Shown here: positions 30,280-38,050 of the stretch, piece by piece
How positions within the stretch are numbered: position 1 is the first letter of the stretch
Layout: the number at the start of each line of letters is the position of its first letter
From: Mycobacterium sp. NAZ190054
GTDB taxonomy: Bacteria > Actinomycetota > Actinomycetes > Mycobacteriales > Mycobacteriaceae
DNA length: 57,626 bases
Reading direction: 5' to 3'
NCBI RefSeq assembly: GCF_001545925.1
Contig: NZ_LMVQ01000334.1
Location: 1-57,626 of the forward strand
Program-made: the position numbers and the translations under genes
The notes under the pieces: generated by a model
The model's database searches: none
The model's input: only the letters and a program-made list of their open reading frames with translations
Told to the model about the DNA's origin: nothing

Positions 30280-30555
30280 CTAAGAGGGCGGCAACTCGTG
30301 GGTGACGGCCCGGTATCCGCGCGCGCCGGCACGCTGCAGCAGCGCCCGCACGATGCCCACGATCAGTCCCTGGATCGCGGCGGCGGTGATGACCATGGCC
30401 GTGGACTGGGTCAGGTCCTTGGGGTCGGGCGGCTCCGGGTCGTTGTCTCCGACGCGTTTCCAGATCTGGCCGAAGATCGTCCCGGCAAGCAACCCGCCGC
30501 CGACCCCGGTGGCCACCGACAGCGGCGTGTACAGCGATCTTGCGACCTTGCTCAT
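30280..30555 (-). CDS. DUF4235 family membrane protein
   Basis: A 91-residue protein starting MSKVARSLYTPLSVATGVGG, with two membrane segments separated by a charged loop (KRVGDNDPEPPDPKDLTQ) and QGLIVGIVRALLQRAGARGY. This is the DUF4235 pattern. A strong SigF-type promoter lies 45-70 bp upstream. Function unknown. Confidence 0.8.
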   Translation of the reverse strand: MSKVARSLYTPLSVATGVGGGLLAGTIFGQIWKRVGDNDPEPPDPKDLTQSTAMVITAAAIQGLIVGIVRALLQRAGARGYRAVTHELPPS

Positions 30556-30599
30556 CGTCACTCCAATCTGTGTGCGGCACAGTGCGGCTTGCCCAGCGT

Positions 30600-30625
30600 C
30601 TACCCAGGCGGGCACCGGCCAAACC
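30600..30625 (-). promoter_or_regulatory. SigF-type promoter for the DUF4235 gene
   Basis: Reverse strand: GGTTT, 15 nt, GGGTAG, matching the mycobacterial SigF consensus GGTTT-N15/17-GGGTA. Confidence 0.65.
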
Positions 30626-30662
30626 CGGTGCGGCCGCACGCGGCCGATGCGAAGATCGTCAA

Positions 30663-31178
30663 ATGGACGCCGAGCGCACGGCAGACGAGGCGTACTGGGA
30701 TCCCCATCGCCGCCGGGAGACCCCGACCGAGCGGCTCGACCGGAACTGGGCCAGCCTGCTGCAGGAGCTGCGGGTGGTGCAGACCGGTATCCAGCTGCTG
30801 ACGGGATTCCTGCTGACCCTGCCGTTCCAGCAGCGCTTCGACCTTCTCGACGACTCCATGCAACGGGTGTACCTCGCGACGGTGTGCGCCGCGGTGGCCT
30901 CCACCGCGCTGCTGATCGCGCCGGTGGGCATGCACCGGTTTCTGTTCCGCCGGCACCGGCTCGCGTCTCTGGTCCGGGCGGCCCACTACTGCGCATATGC
31001 GGGACTGGCGCTCCTGGGCGCCGCCTTGACCGGCATGACGACCATCATCTTCGAGGCGGTGGCAGGCAGGGTGCCCGCACTTCTGGCGGGAGCCGGCGCA
31101 CTGCTGCTGTTCACCGCGTTCTGGCTGGTGTACCCGCTGGTGATGCGTCGGGGTGACGAGGAGCCGCCGGCGCCGTAG
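30663..31178 (+). CDS. DUF6328 family membrane protein
   Basis: A 171-residue protein. A charged N-terminus (ETPTERLDRNWASLLQELRV) is followed by four membrane helices (GIQLLTGFLLTLPF, YLATVCAAVASTALLIAPVG, AYAGLALLGAALTGMTTIIF, LLAGAGALLLFTAFWLVYPL). The ELRVxQTGxQLLTGFLLTLPF core is characteristic of DUF6328. Function unknown; the 3' neighbour is SigF-type. Confidence 0.8.
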   Translation: MDAERTADEAYWDPHRRRETPTERLDRNWASLLQELRVVQTGIQLLTGFLLTLPFQQRFDLLDDSMQRVYLATVCAAVASTALLIAPVGMHRFLFRRHRLASLVRAAHYCAYAGLALLGAALTGMTTIIFEAVAGRVPALLAGAGALLLFTAFWLVYPLVMRRGDEEPPAP

Positions 31179-31202
31179 TTTCGGCCGGCCGTGGTCGGGT
31201 AC
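31177..31202 (+). promoter_or_regulatory. SigF-type promoter for the SDR gene
   Basis: AGTTT, 15 nt, GGGTAC. The predicted start falls on or next to the GTG at 31212, giving a leaderless mRNA. The -35 overlaps the stop of the upstream gene. Confidence 0.6.
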
Positions 31203-31211
31203 GTACGCGCC

Positions 31212-32066
31212 GTGAGTGATGACGTAACCCCTGACGGGGTGATCCCATACCCCGGGGAGACCGGGGACATGACACCCAAACCGCGCGATGAGATGCGGGA
31301 CTACGTCGGCACCGGCCTGCTGTCGGACAAGCGGGCGCTGGTCACCGGAGGGGACTCCGGTATCGGCCGGGCGGTGGCGATCGCGTTCGCCAAAGAAGGC
31401 GCCGACGTCGCCATCGCGTACCTGAACGAAGAGGACGACGCCGCGCACACGGTGTCGTTGATCGAGGAGGCCGGGCAGCGGGCGATCCGCCTGCCCGGGG
31501 ACCTGGCGGAGCCGGCGCAGTGCCGGGCCGTGGTCGAGGAGACGGTGAAACAGCTTGGCGGACTGGACATCGTGGTCAACAACGTCGCCTTCCAGTCGCC
31601 GGTCTCGGACCTCACCGAGCTCAGCGACGAGCAGTGGCGGCGCACGTTCGCGGTCAACATCGACAGCTTCTTCCACGTCACCAAGGCTGCGCTCAAGCAC
31701 CTGCCCGACGGCTCGGCGATCATCAATACCGGATCGATCAACGGGCTGCGCGGAAACAAGACCCTGATCGACTACTCGGCGACCAAGGGTGCGGTGATCG
31801 CGCTGACGTACTCGCTGGCGCAGTCGCTGTCCGACCGCAACATCCGGGTCAACTGCGTGGCGCCGGGCCCCGTCTGGACTCCGCTGATCCCGGCCACCAT
31901 GGACGCCGAGAAGACCGAGTCGTTCGGCGAGCAGGTGCCGATGGGCCGCGCCGCGCAGCCGGACGAGATCGCCCCCTCCTACGTGTTCTTCGCCGCCTCG
32001 CGGCTGTCGTCGTACTACAGCGGCGAGGTGCTGGCCCCGATCGGTGGCGAAACCCTGCCCGGCTGA
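31212..32066 (+). CDS. SDR family oxidoreductase, stress-associated
   Basis: A 284-residue classical SDR: cofactor motif TGGDSGIGRAVAIAFA, NNVAF in place of NNAG, catalytic Ser in INTGSINGLRG and YSATKG with Tyr and Lys, then VNCVAPGPVWTPL. The N-terminal extension (IPYPGETGDMTPKPRDEM) is typical of the general-stress YdaD/YhdF-like subgroup. Probable NAD(P)H-dependent dehydrogenase of unknown substrate. The GTG at 31212 is chosen from the promoter position; an in-frame start at 31191 would lie within the promoter. Confidence 0.85.
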   Translation: MSDDVTPDGVIPYPGETGDMTPKPRDEMRDYVGTGLLSDKRALVTGGDSGIGRAVAIAFAKEGADVAIAYLNEEDDAAHTVSLIEEAGQRAIRLPGDLAEPAQCRAVVEETVKQLGGLDIVVNNVAFQSPVSDLTELSDEQWRRTFAVNIDSFFHVTKAALKHLPDGSAIINTGSINGLRGNKTLIDYSATKGAVIALTYSLAQSLSDRNIRVNCVAPGPVWTPLIPATMDAEKTESFGEQVPMGRAAQPDEIAPSYVFFAASRLSSYYSGEVLAPIGGETLPG

Positions 32067-32073
32067 GCCGGAT

Positions 32074-32775
32074 TCAGCTCCGCGTGTACCGCAGATACAG
32101 ATAACCGCCGGAGTCGAGCAGCAGCTGGTCCAGCCGCATGTCGGTCGGCCGGGTCAGCCCGACCGGCGCCGACCGGCCGACCGGCTGATGGCCCGCCAGC
32201 CGGGGCGCCATCGTCACGCAGAGCTCGTCGACCAGGTCCGCGGTCACCAGCTCGTCGAGAAGCGTCGGGCCACCCTCGCAGAGTATCCGGTGCATCCCGC
32301 GGCGTCGCAGTTCGCCGACGGCCTGCTCGATGTTCACGGTGTGTTCCCCGGAAACGATGACGTCGCAACGGTGTTCGTCGGTCGGGCCGGCAGCGCTGGT
32401 CACCAGGATGGGCCGGACCGGGGAATCGAACATGCTCTCGGGGAGCCGGCCGCTGCCGGAGACGACGGCGATGGGCGGCGGATCGGCGCCCAGCCCCAAC
32501 TCCCGGCGCCGGTCCCGGTGTTCGGGGCGCAGCCGCACCGGGCCGTACCCCTCGGCCCGCGCCGTGCCCGCCCCGACGAGAACCACGTCGGCGTAGGCGC
32601 GCAACGCCAGCAGCAGCCGGTAGTCGGTCGGGCACGACAGCGGGCCCGCCCGGTCCTGGAACGCCGCGCTTCCGTCGGCGCTGAAGATCATGTTCACCCG
32701 GACACCGGGCGGGGCGGGTCGGTAGCCGTGGTCCTCGGCGGCGTCGCCGGGCGCCAGCGTGATGACTTCGGTCAT
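32074..32775 (-). CDS. pyrimidine reductase family protein (RibD C-terminal domain, Rv2671-like)
   Basis: A 233-residue protein of the dihydrofolate reductase-like fold. VRVNMIFSADGSAAFQDRAG, ADVVLVGAGTARAEGYGP and MHRILCEGGPTLLDELVTA are the NADPH and substrate motifs of RibD reductase domains. Free-standing mycobacterial homologues may reduce a pteridine or deazaflavin precursor. Its start overlaps the upstream flavin reductase by 4 nt. Confidence 0.82.
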   Translation of the reverse strand: MTEVITLAPGDAAEDHGYRPAPPGVRVNMIFSADGSAAFQDRAGPLSCPTDYRLLLALRAYADVVLVGAGTARAEGYGPVRLRPEHRDRRRELGLGADPPPIAVVSGSGRLPESMFDSPVRPILVTSAAGPTDEHRCDVIVSGEHTVNIEQAVGELRRRGMHRILCEGGPTLLDELVTADLVDELCVTMAPRLAGHQPVGRSAPVGLTRPTDMRLDQLLLDSGGYLYLRYTRS

Positions 32776-33272
32776 GCCTCGTGCCCGGCCTCCACGTGAG
32801 CGACATCAGAGAAGGTGATGACCTCGCCGAGTTGATCTGGGGCGCTGCCGGATACGGGTTCCAGCAGGTGCCCGACGTGGTCGCCGAGGTCGAATCGACG
32901 GACCACCTTCCCGACGAACCATGCCGGTGCGGCGTCGAGGAGGGGCACGCCCTCCGGGCTGAGGTGCCACCTGCACCGGGCGAACTTGTCCGTGGTGTCG
33001 CCGGTCTCCCCGCCGAACATCTCGGCCAGCTCGAGCTCCTCCCGCGGCAACAGGTGCACCGCGAGGTGGTCGGCTTTCATCGCGATCGAGAACGTGTGGT
33101 TCTTCCGGGACACGCCGACGAGGAACCGCGGGGGATGGATGCTCGTCTGGGACGTGAAGCCGACCAGGCAGCCGGCGAGCTGGTCGCCGGCTGCCGTGGT
33201 CACGACGAACACCGGATAGTCGAGCAGTGCGACCAGATCGTTGAAGGCGGCGTCTCCGCTGTGTTCACCCAT
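32772..33272 (-). CDS. flavin reductase family protein
   Basis: A 166-residue split-barrel FMN-binding protein: FNDLVALLDYPVFVVTTAAG, CLVGFTSQTSIHPPRFLVGV, SRKNHTFSIAMKADHLAVHL and a conserved GDHVGHLLEP. It probably reduces FMN or F420-type flavin with NAD(P)H. It lies 22 nt downstream of the hemerythrin-like gene and is likely transcribed from its SigF-type promoter. Confidence 0.85.
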   Translation of the reverse strand: MGEHSGDAAFNDLVALLDYPVFVVTTAAGDQLAGCLVGFTSQTSIHPPRFLVGVSRKNHTFSIAMKADHLAVHLLPREELELAEMFGGETGDTTDKFARCRWHLSPEGVPLLDAAPAWFVGKVVRRFDLGDHVGHLLEPVSGSAPDQLGEVITFSDVAHVEAGHEA

Positions 33273-33294
33273 GGCTTCCGATCCAACACCGGCG

Positions 33295-33594
33295 TCAGCT
33301 CCTGCCGGGTCCGAACGCGCCGTTGAGCGCGTCACGCGCGCGGTCCAGGATCGACGCGAACGGGCCGGCGGCGAAGTTCGCGGCGGCGGACTCCACGCCC
33401 GGGTGGGGACGGGTCGGGGCGATGCGTTCGGCGACCGCGACGGCGTCGGCCAGCTTGGCCAGTTCGTCCTCACCGACTGCCGCCTCCAGCGCGGTGAACT
33501 CCAGCTCCTCCTCGTTGCGGGCGTGCTCGAGCACGGCCCCCGACTTGAGGTAGTCGACGACGTCCCGGGCCGATGCGATGGTCGGTGCGGTCAC
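33295..33594 (-). CDS. hemerythrin-like protein lacking most of the hemerythrin bundle (internal deletion)
   Basis: An open 99-residue frame from GTG 33594 (AAGGAGG upstream). The N-terminus TIASARDVVDYLK matches mycobacterial hemerythrin-domain proteins just before their first iron-ligand His. The sequence then jumps to GAVLEHARNEEELEF, normally the third ligand helix, and to the usual C-terminus (RIAPTRPHPGVESAAANFAAGPFASILDRARDAL). The middle, with the HxxxE ligands and HETAEEE-type helix, about 80 residues, is absent. The join near 33541 keeps frame, but a di-iron centre cannot form. Confidence 0.75.
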   Translation of the reverse strand: MTAPTIASARDVVDYLKSGAVLEHARNEEELEFTALEAAVGEDELAKLADAVAVAERIAPTRPHPGVESAAANFAAGPFASILDRARDALNGAFGPGRS

Positions 33595-33667
33595 GTGAAC
33601 CTCCTTGGTGGAGCTGGGTTTTGGGCTGGGCGGTGCCCGCTGCGTCGCGGAACGCCGTACCCGGTCG

Positions 33668-33694
33668 GTACCCGGGCCGGCAACGGCGAAAACC
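33668..33694 (-). promoter_or_regulatory. SigF-type promoter for the hemerythrin-flavin reductase-RibD unit
   Basis: Reverse strand: GGTTT, 16 nt, GGGTAC, an excellent SigF match. It is back to back with the alcohol dehydrogenase promoter. Confidence 0.7.
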
Positions 33695-33716
33695 CGTCGT
33701 GGGGGCGGCCACACCG

Positions 33717-33742
33717 GGTTTGGAATGGCTGTCACCGGGTAG
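33717..33742 (+). promoter_or_regulatory. SigF-type promoter for the zinc alcohol dehydrogenase
   Basis: GGTTT, 15 nt, GGGTAG. The predicted start is only a few nt before the ATG at 33753. Confidence 0.7.
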
Positions 33743-33752
33743 TGACCGCCAC

Positions 33753-34934
33753 ATGAAGGCAGTCACCTGGCATGGACGTCGGGACGTACGGGTCGACACC
33801 GTTCCCGATCCGGAGATCAAAGAACCCACCGACGCCGTCATCGAGGTCACCTCGACCAACATCTGCGGCTCCGACCTGCACCTCTACGAGGTTCTCGGCG
33901 CATTCATGAACGAAGGGGACATCCTCGGTCACGAACCGATGGGGGTGGTCCGCGAGGTCGGCAGCGCGGTGTCGGATCTCAAGGTGGGGGACCGGGTGGT
34001 CATCCCGTTCCAGATCTCCTGTGGGCACTGTTTCATGTGCGACCGCAAGCTCTACACCCAGTGCGAGACCACGCAGGTCCGTGACCAGGGCATGGGGGCG
34101 GCGCTGTTCGGTTATTCCGAGCTGTACGGGTCGATACCCGGAGGTCAGGCCGAGTACCTGCGGGTGCCGCAGGCGCAGTTCACCCACATCAAGGTGCCCG
34201 ACGGGCCCCCGGACTCGCGGTTCGTCTACCTGTCCGACGTGCTGCCGACGGCCTGGCAGTCGGTGGCGTACGCCGAGGTGCCCGACGGCGGCACCGTCAC
34301 CGTGCTGGGGCTGGGCCCCATCGGGGACATGGCGGCGCGGATCGCCCAGCACCTGGGCTATCAGGTGTTCGCGGTGGATCTGGTGCCCGAGCGGCTGGCC
34401 CGCGCCACCGCGCGCGGCATCCACGCGATCGATGCGAGGAACGTCGACGGCTCGGTGGGCGACGAGGTGCGTCGGCTCACCGGCGGCCGCGGCAGCGATT
34501 CGGTGATCGACGCCGTCGGTATGGAGGCGCACGGCTCCCCGGTGGCCAAGATCGCCCAGCGGGCCACCGCGCTGCTGCCCGACGCGATCGCCAAACCGAT
34601 GATGAAGAACGCCGGTCTGGATCGGCTGGATGCGCTGTACACGGCGATCGACTGCGTCCGCCGGGGTGGCACGTTGTCGCTGATCGGTGTCTACGGCGGG
34701 ATGGCGGACCCGATACCGATGCTGACGCTGTTCGACAAGCAGATCCAGGTGCGGATGGGCCAGGCCAACGTCAAGAAGTGGGTCGACGACATCATGCCGT
34801 TGCTGACCGACTCCGACCCGCTCGGCGTGGACACCTTCGCCACCCACGTCCTGCCGCTGGATGAGGCGCCGCACGCGTACAAGATCTTCCAGGAGAAGCA
34901 GGACGGTGCGGTGAAGGTCATACTGCAGCCGTGA
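33753..34934 (+). CDS. zinc-dependent alcohol/formaldehyde dehydrogenase-like protein
   Basis: A 393-residue medium-chain dehydrogenase. Catalytic zinc ligands lie in NICGSDLH and GHEPMGVV, the structural-zinc cysteines in CGHCFMCDRKLYTQC, and the NAD(P) fold in TVLGLGPIGDMAARIA. The sequence VIDAVGMEAHG and the central inserted segment resemble glutathione-independent formaldehyde dehydrogenases. Cytoplasmic. The substrate is not certain. A SigF-type promoter suggests stationary-phase or stress expression. Confidence 0.87.
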   Translation: MKAVTWHGRRDVRVDTVPDPEIKEPTDAVIEVTSTNICGSDLHLYEVLGAFMNEGDILGHEPMGVVREVGSAVSDLKVGDRVVIPFQISCGHCFMCDRKLYTQCETTQVRDQGMGAALFGYSELYGSIPGGQAEYLRVPQAQFTHIKVPDGPPDSRFVYLSDVLPTAWQSVAYAEVPDGGTVTVLGLGPIGDMAARIAQHLGYQVFAVDLVPERLARATARGIHAIDARNVDGSVGDEVRRLTGGRGSDSVIDAVGMEAHGSPVAKIAQRATALLPDAIAKPMMKNAGLDRLDALYTAIDCVRRGGTLSLIGVYGGMADPIPMLTLFDKQIQVRMGQANVKKWVDDIMPLLTDSDPLGVDTFATHVLPLDEAPHAYKIFQEKQDGAVKVILQP

Positions 34935-34945
34935 GCTGCGGTGAC

Positions 34946-34972
34946 GGTGTGAAATAACCGACGGGTGGGTAC
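34946..34972 (+). promoter_or_regulatory. candidate SigF promoter for topoisomerase IB
   Basis: GGTGT, 16 nt, GGGTAC, 40 nt upstream of the GTG at 35012. One mismatch in the -35. Confidence 0.5.
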
Positions 34973-35011
34973 CCCGGGCGGGCAACACACCGGTTCCGAG
35001 AGGCGTCCTCC

Positions 35012-36034
35012 GTGCGGCTCACACGCAGCGATCCGAACTCCCCTGGAATTGTGCGCAAGCGACGCGGCAAGGGGTTTGCCTACTACACGCCCGACGGCGA
35101 ATTGCTGGCCGATCCGGACACCGCGCAGCGCATCCGGGAGCTCGTCATCCCGCCGGCGTGGAAGCACGTGTGGATCTGCCCCAAGCCCAACGGTCACATT
35201 CAGGCCGTGGGTACCGACGCCGCGGGCCGGCGCCAGTACCTCTACCACGAGCGGTGACAACAGGAGCGGGCCGAGGAGAAGTTCGACCGGGTGCTGGAGC
35301 TGTCGGCCCGGCTGCCGCAGTGGCGGGCGCAGATCGCCCGGGACCTGGCCAGGCGCGGCCTGCAGCGGGAGCGGGTGCTCGCGCTGGCGCTGCAGCTGCT
35401 CGACCGCGGCTACTTCCGCGCCGGCGGTGAGCAGTACGCCGAGGAGCACGAGCACTACGGGCTGGCCACGTTGCTGTGCGAGCACGTCGCGTTCCGCGAC
35501 GGCGCGGTGCTGTTCGACTATCCGGCCAAGAGCGGTGTGCGGCGCAGCGTCGAGATCGACGATCCCGCCGTGGTGCGCGCGGTCCGCGCGCTGATGCGCC
35601 GGGAGGGGCGGTCGGATCGACTGCTGGTGTGCCGCAACGGATCCGACGGCGGCTGGGTCGATGTGCGCGCCGACGACCTGAACGCACGCTTCAAGGAGCT
35701 CGTCGGTGACGAGTTCAGCGTCAAGGATCTGAGGACGTGGCACGGCACGGTGCTGGCCGCGGCGGCGTTCGCGGACGCGAAGCCGCCCACCTCCAAGACC
35801 GCGATCAAACGAGCAACCGCCGGGGTGATGAAAGAGGTCGCCGAAGAACTCGGCAACACACCCGCCGTGGCCAGGGCGTCCTATGTCGATCCGCGCGTCG
35901 TCGACGGATACACGCAGGGGGTGACGATCGCGACGGCGGTGCGGCGGGCGGCCAAGGTCTCCGCGGCGGACGAGGCGCAGGCCATCCTGGAGAAGGCGAC
36001 GCGGACCCTGATCCGCCGGATGGCCAACAGCTAG
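35012..36034 (+). pseudogene. DNA topoisomerase IB with an in-frame TGA
   Basis: The whole 340-codon gene is in one frame, but codon 82 is TGA (35255-35257) inside YLYHER*QQERAEEKFDRV; relatives have Trp there, so TGG became TGA. The N-terminal half (GKGFAYYTPDG, IPPAWKHVWICPKPNGHIQA, GTDAAGRRQYLYH) and the C-terminal catalytic domain (KDLRTWHGT, active-site Tyr in RASYVDPRV) otherwise look intact. The enzyme would relax supercoils through a 3'-phosphotyrosine. Reinitiation downstream would make only the catalytic half. Confidence 0.85.
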
Positions 36035-36108
36035 GGCGTTTGACGGCCGGCACCCGGGGAAAGCCTGAAATGAACACATCGTCATCTAGGCCTAGGGAGG
36101 CGGAGTTC

Positions 36109-36366
36109 ATGCCGAGCTCATCGATCAAGAACGAGAAGATGTATGAGGACCTCCGGCGCGACGGCAACTCGAAGGAAAAGGCGGCGCGGATCGCCAATGC
36201 CGCCGCTGCGCGCGGCAAATCCAAGGTCGGCCGCAAGGGCGGGGAGTCCGGGTCGTACTACGACTGGACGGTCAGTGACCTCAAGAAGCGGGCAAAGGAA
36301 CTCGGCATCTCCGGATACTCGCACCTGACCAAGGACAAGCTGATCTCCTGCCTGCGTGATCACTAG
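36109..36366 (+). CDS. DUF7218 / Rho-N-like small protein
   Basis: An 85-residue protein with two parts: SSSIKNEKMYEDLRRDGNSK ... ARIANAAAARG, then a SAP/Rho-N-like C-terminus (YDWTVSDLKKRAKELGISGY, KDKLISCLRDH). Relatives are stress-induced in actinobacteria and may bind nucleic acid. The ATG at 36109 is preceded by AGGGAGG. An in-frame upstream ATG at 36070 lacks such a site. Confidence 0.82.
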   Translation: MPSSSIKNEKMYEDLRRDGNSKEKAARIANAAAARGKSKVGRKGGESGSYYDWTVSDLKKRAKELGISGYSHLTKDKLISCLRDH

Positions 36367-36371
36367 TCGTC

Positions 36372-36740
36372 ATGGCGGTCACGGCATTTCAAGATCTACC
36401 GCTGGCGGACCGGGACCGGGACTGGGACGGTGACGCCGCCGAGAAACGGGTGCGGAAGTGGGCGGACGCCACCGATGAGCCCAACGCGAAGTACCGCGAC
36501 GCGCACGTCTGGTACGACCAGGACAGCAAGACGAACTTCACCGCCTACAAGCTGCTGATCGCCGACGTCGTCGACGGAGAACTGCGCGCCGTGCCACGGG
36601 CGGTGATGGCCGCCGGCGGGATCATGCAGGGCTCCCGGGGCGGTATCGACCTCCCGGATAAGGACATCGACCGCGTCAAGAGCCACCTGGCCAAGTACTA
36701 CGCCAAGATGGGCGACGATCCGCCGTGGGAGAAAGAGTAA
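36372..36740 (+). CDS. conserved hypothetical protein
   Basis: A 122-residue soluble, charged protein beginning MAVTAFQDLPLADRDRDWDG, with a C-terminal DKDIDRVKSHLAKYYAKMGD and PPWEK. The C-terminal pattern resembles short segments found beside phage prohead proteases, but the rest does not, so no function is proposed. It starts 5 nt after the DUF7218 gene and is probably co-transcribed. Confidence 0.65.
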   Translation: MAVTAFQDLPLADRDRDWDGDAAEKRVRKWADATDEPNAKYRDAHVWYDQDSKTNFTAYKLLIADVVDGELRAVPRAVMAAGGIMQGSRGGIDLPDKDIDRVKSHLAKYYAKMGDDPPWEKE

Positions 36741-36752
36741 GCGGTACGGGTC

Positions 36753-36935
36753 TCAGCCGTCGGTGCTGCGGGCCTCGGCTCCGGACTCGCCGGCGTCGAA
36801 GTCGTCGTCGTCGCTTGCGCGCCCGACGTAGGGGCCGTCGCTGGGATCGTCGGTGTCCTCGGCCGCGCGTGAACCTGCCACCTTCGAGTCGGGCTCTATG
36901 TCGGATTCGGCCTTTTCAGAATGGGGCTCGCTCAT
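36753..36935 (-). CDS. small acidic hypothetical protein
   Basis: A 60-residue highly acidic, probably disordered protein (MSEPHSEKAESDIEPDSKVA ... GRASDDDDFDAGESGAEA). The start is supported by a SigF-like promoter just upstream. No domain is recognised. Confidence 0.5.
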   Translation of the reverse strand: MSEPHSEKAESDIEPDSKVAGSRAAEDTDDPSDGPYVGRASDDDDFDAGESGAEARSTDG

Positions 36936-36944
36936 GCGGGCGGC

Positions 36945-36970
36945 ATGCCCGCCTGCGCATGATTCAAACG
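36945..36970 (-). promoter_or_regulatory. candidate SigF promoter for the small acidic protein
   Basis: Reverse strand: CGTTT, 15 nt, GGGCAT; the -10 differs from GGGTAT at one base. Confidence 0.45.
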
Positions 36971-37003
36971 TGTGCCCAATTGCTGTGATGTGGATGCCAC
37001 AGT

Positions 37004-37029
37004 CGTTTGGGTGAATTTGCGTCGGGTAT
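37004..37029 (+). promoter_or_regulatory. SigF-type promoter for the flavodoxin-like gene
   Basis: CGTTT, 15 nt, GGGTAT. The last T is 9 nt before the ATG at 37039, so the mRNA is leaderless or nearly so. Confidence 0.65.
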
Positions 37030-37038
37030 GACGACGGC

Positions 37039-37662
37039 ATGGCTGACACCGATGGGTCCGTGCGCGCTCTCGCGTTGATCTGCAGCCTTACACCGAGCCC
37101 GGGCGAGAGCAGCAGCGCGTTGATGGCCGAGCACGTGTTCGAGAACCTGCGCAAGTACGGCGCCGAGTGTGAGGCGGTGCGGTGCGTCGACTTCAACATC
37201 GAGCCCGGCGTCGAGGCCGACATGGGGGACGCCGACCAGTGGCCGCAGATCCGCCGGAAGGTGCTCGACGCCGACATCCTGTTGATCAGCACGCCGGTGT
37301 GGCTGGGCCACCCGTCGTCGGTGACGCAGCGGGTGCTCGAGCGCCTGGACGCCGAACTGTCGAACACCGATGAGCAGGGCCGGCCGACGATGGTCGGCAA
37401 GGTCGGCCTGGTCAGCGTGGTCGGTAACGAGGACGGCGCGCACAAGGTCGTCGCCGACGTGTTCCAGGGCCTCAACGATGTGGGGTACAGCATCCCGGCG
37501 CAGGGGTGCACGTACTGGAACGGCCCGGCGATGGAGACCGGCGACTACAAAGACCTCGACGAGGTGCCCGAACAGGTGGCCTCGACCACGGCAGCGGCGG
37601 CGCGCAACGCCGTGCACCTGGCGCGGGCGTTGAAACACGCGCAATACCCGCCCTATCAGTGA
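37039..37662 (+). CDS. flavodoxin family / NADPH-dependent FMN reductase-like protein
   Basis: A 207-residue flavodoxin-fold protein: LALICSLTPSPGESSSALMA (phosphate-binding loop), ADILLISTPVWLGHPSSVTQ (FMN loop) and KVGLVSVVGNEDGAHKVVAD. Probably an FMN-binding reductase such as a WrbA-like or general NADPH-dependent enzyme. SigF-type promoter upstream; usfY follows after 27 nt. Confidence 0.83.
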   Translation: MADTDGSVRALALICSLTPSPGESSSALMAEHVFENLRKYGAECEAVRCVDFNIEPGVEADMGDADQWPQIRRKVLDADILLISTPVWLGHPSSVTQRVLERLDAELSNTDEQGRPTMVGKVGLVSVVGNEDGAHKVVADVFQGLNDVGYSIPAQGCTYWNGPAMETGDYKDLDEVPEQVASTTAAAARNAVHLARALKHAQYPPYQ

Positions 37663-37689
37663 GGACGCCACGTCAGCGGAAGGAGCATC

Positions 37690-38001
37690 ATGCCTGACAC
37701 GTCACGAGATCCCGTCGATCACGCACGCACCACCCGGCAGCACGCCGGCGAGACCATGAAAGCCGGAGCCAACGCCCCCGGACTGGTGTCGGTCGGCATC
37801 GGCGTCCTGAGCTTGGTGATCGGACTGTTCTCCTTCGCCAACAGCAGCCCCACCGCCGGGATCGTCGCGGTGGTGCTGGCGGTGCTGTTCATCGCCGGTG
37901 GGCTGGCGTGGCTGGCGCGCACGCACCGCAAAGTGCAGCAGAAGCAGGTGGATTGGCACCAGAAGCACCCCGAGGCGCACTACGAGCCGCCGACGAGCTG
38001 A
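37690..38001 (+). CDS. usfY: UsfY-like membrane protein
   Basis: A 103-residue protein. The N-terminus DPVDHARTTRQHAGETMK matches mycobacterial UsfY, first seen upstream of rsbW-sigF. Two membrane helices follow (LVSVGIGVLSLVIGLFSFA and GIVAVVLAVLFIAGGLAWLA), with a basic tail. Function unknown, stress-linked. Preceded by GGAAGGAG; probably co-transcribed with the flavodoxin-like gene. Confidence 0.75.
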   Translation: MPDTSRDPVDHARTTRQHAGETMKAGANAPGLVSVGIGVLSLVIGLFSFANSSPTAGIVAVVLAVLFIAGGLAWLARTHRKVQQKQVDWHQKHPEAHYEPPTS

Positions 38002-38038
38002 GGATCGCGAAAGCGGCCCTGTAGCGGTGCCGCGCCCT

Positions 38039-38044
38039 TAGCGT
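38039..38044 (+). promoter_or_regulatory. -10 element of a leaderless ephG transcript
   Basis: TAGCGT (TANNNT) ends 6 nt before the ATG at 38051; no ribosome binding site is present. Confidence 0.4.
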
Positions 38045-38050
38045 GGATGG

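Noticed and set aside
35255..35257. TGA in topoisomerase IB as selenocysteine or programmed readthrough
   Set aside because: Relatives have Trp, no selenocysteine insertion structure is apparent, and a TGG-to-TGA change is the simplest explanation.
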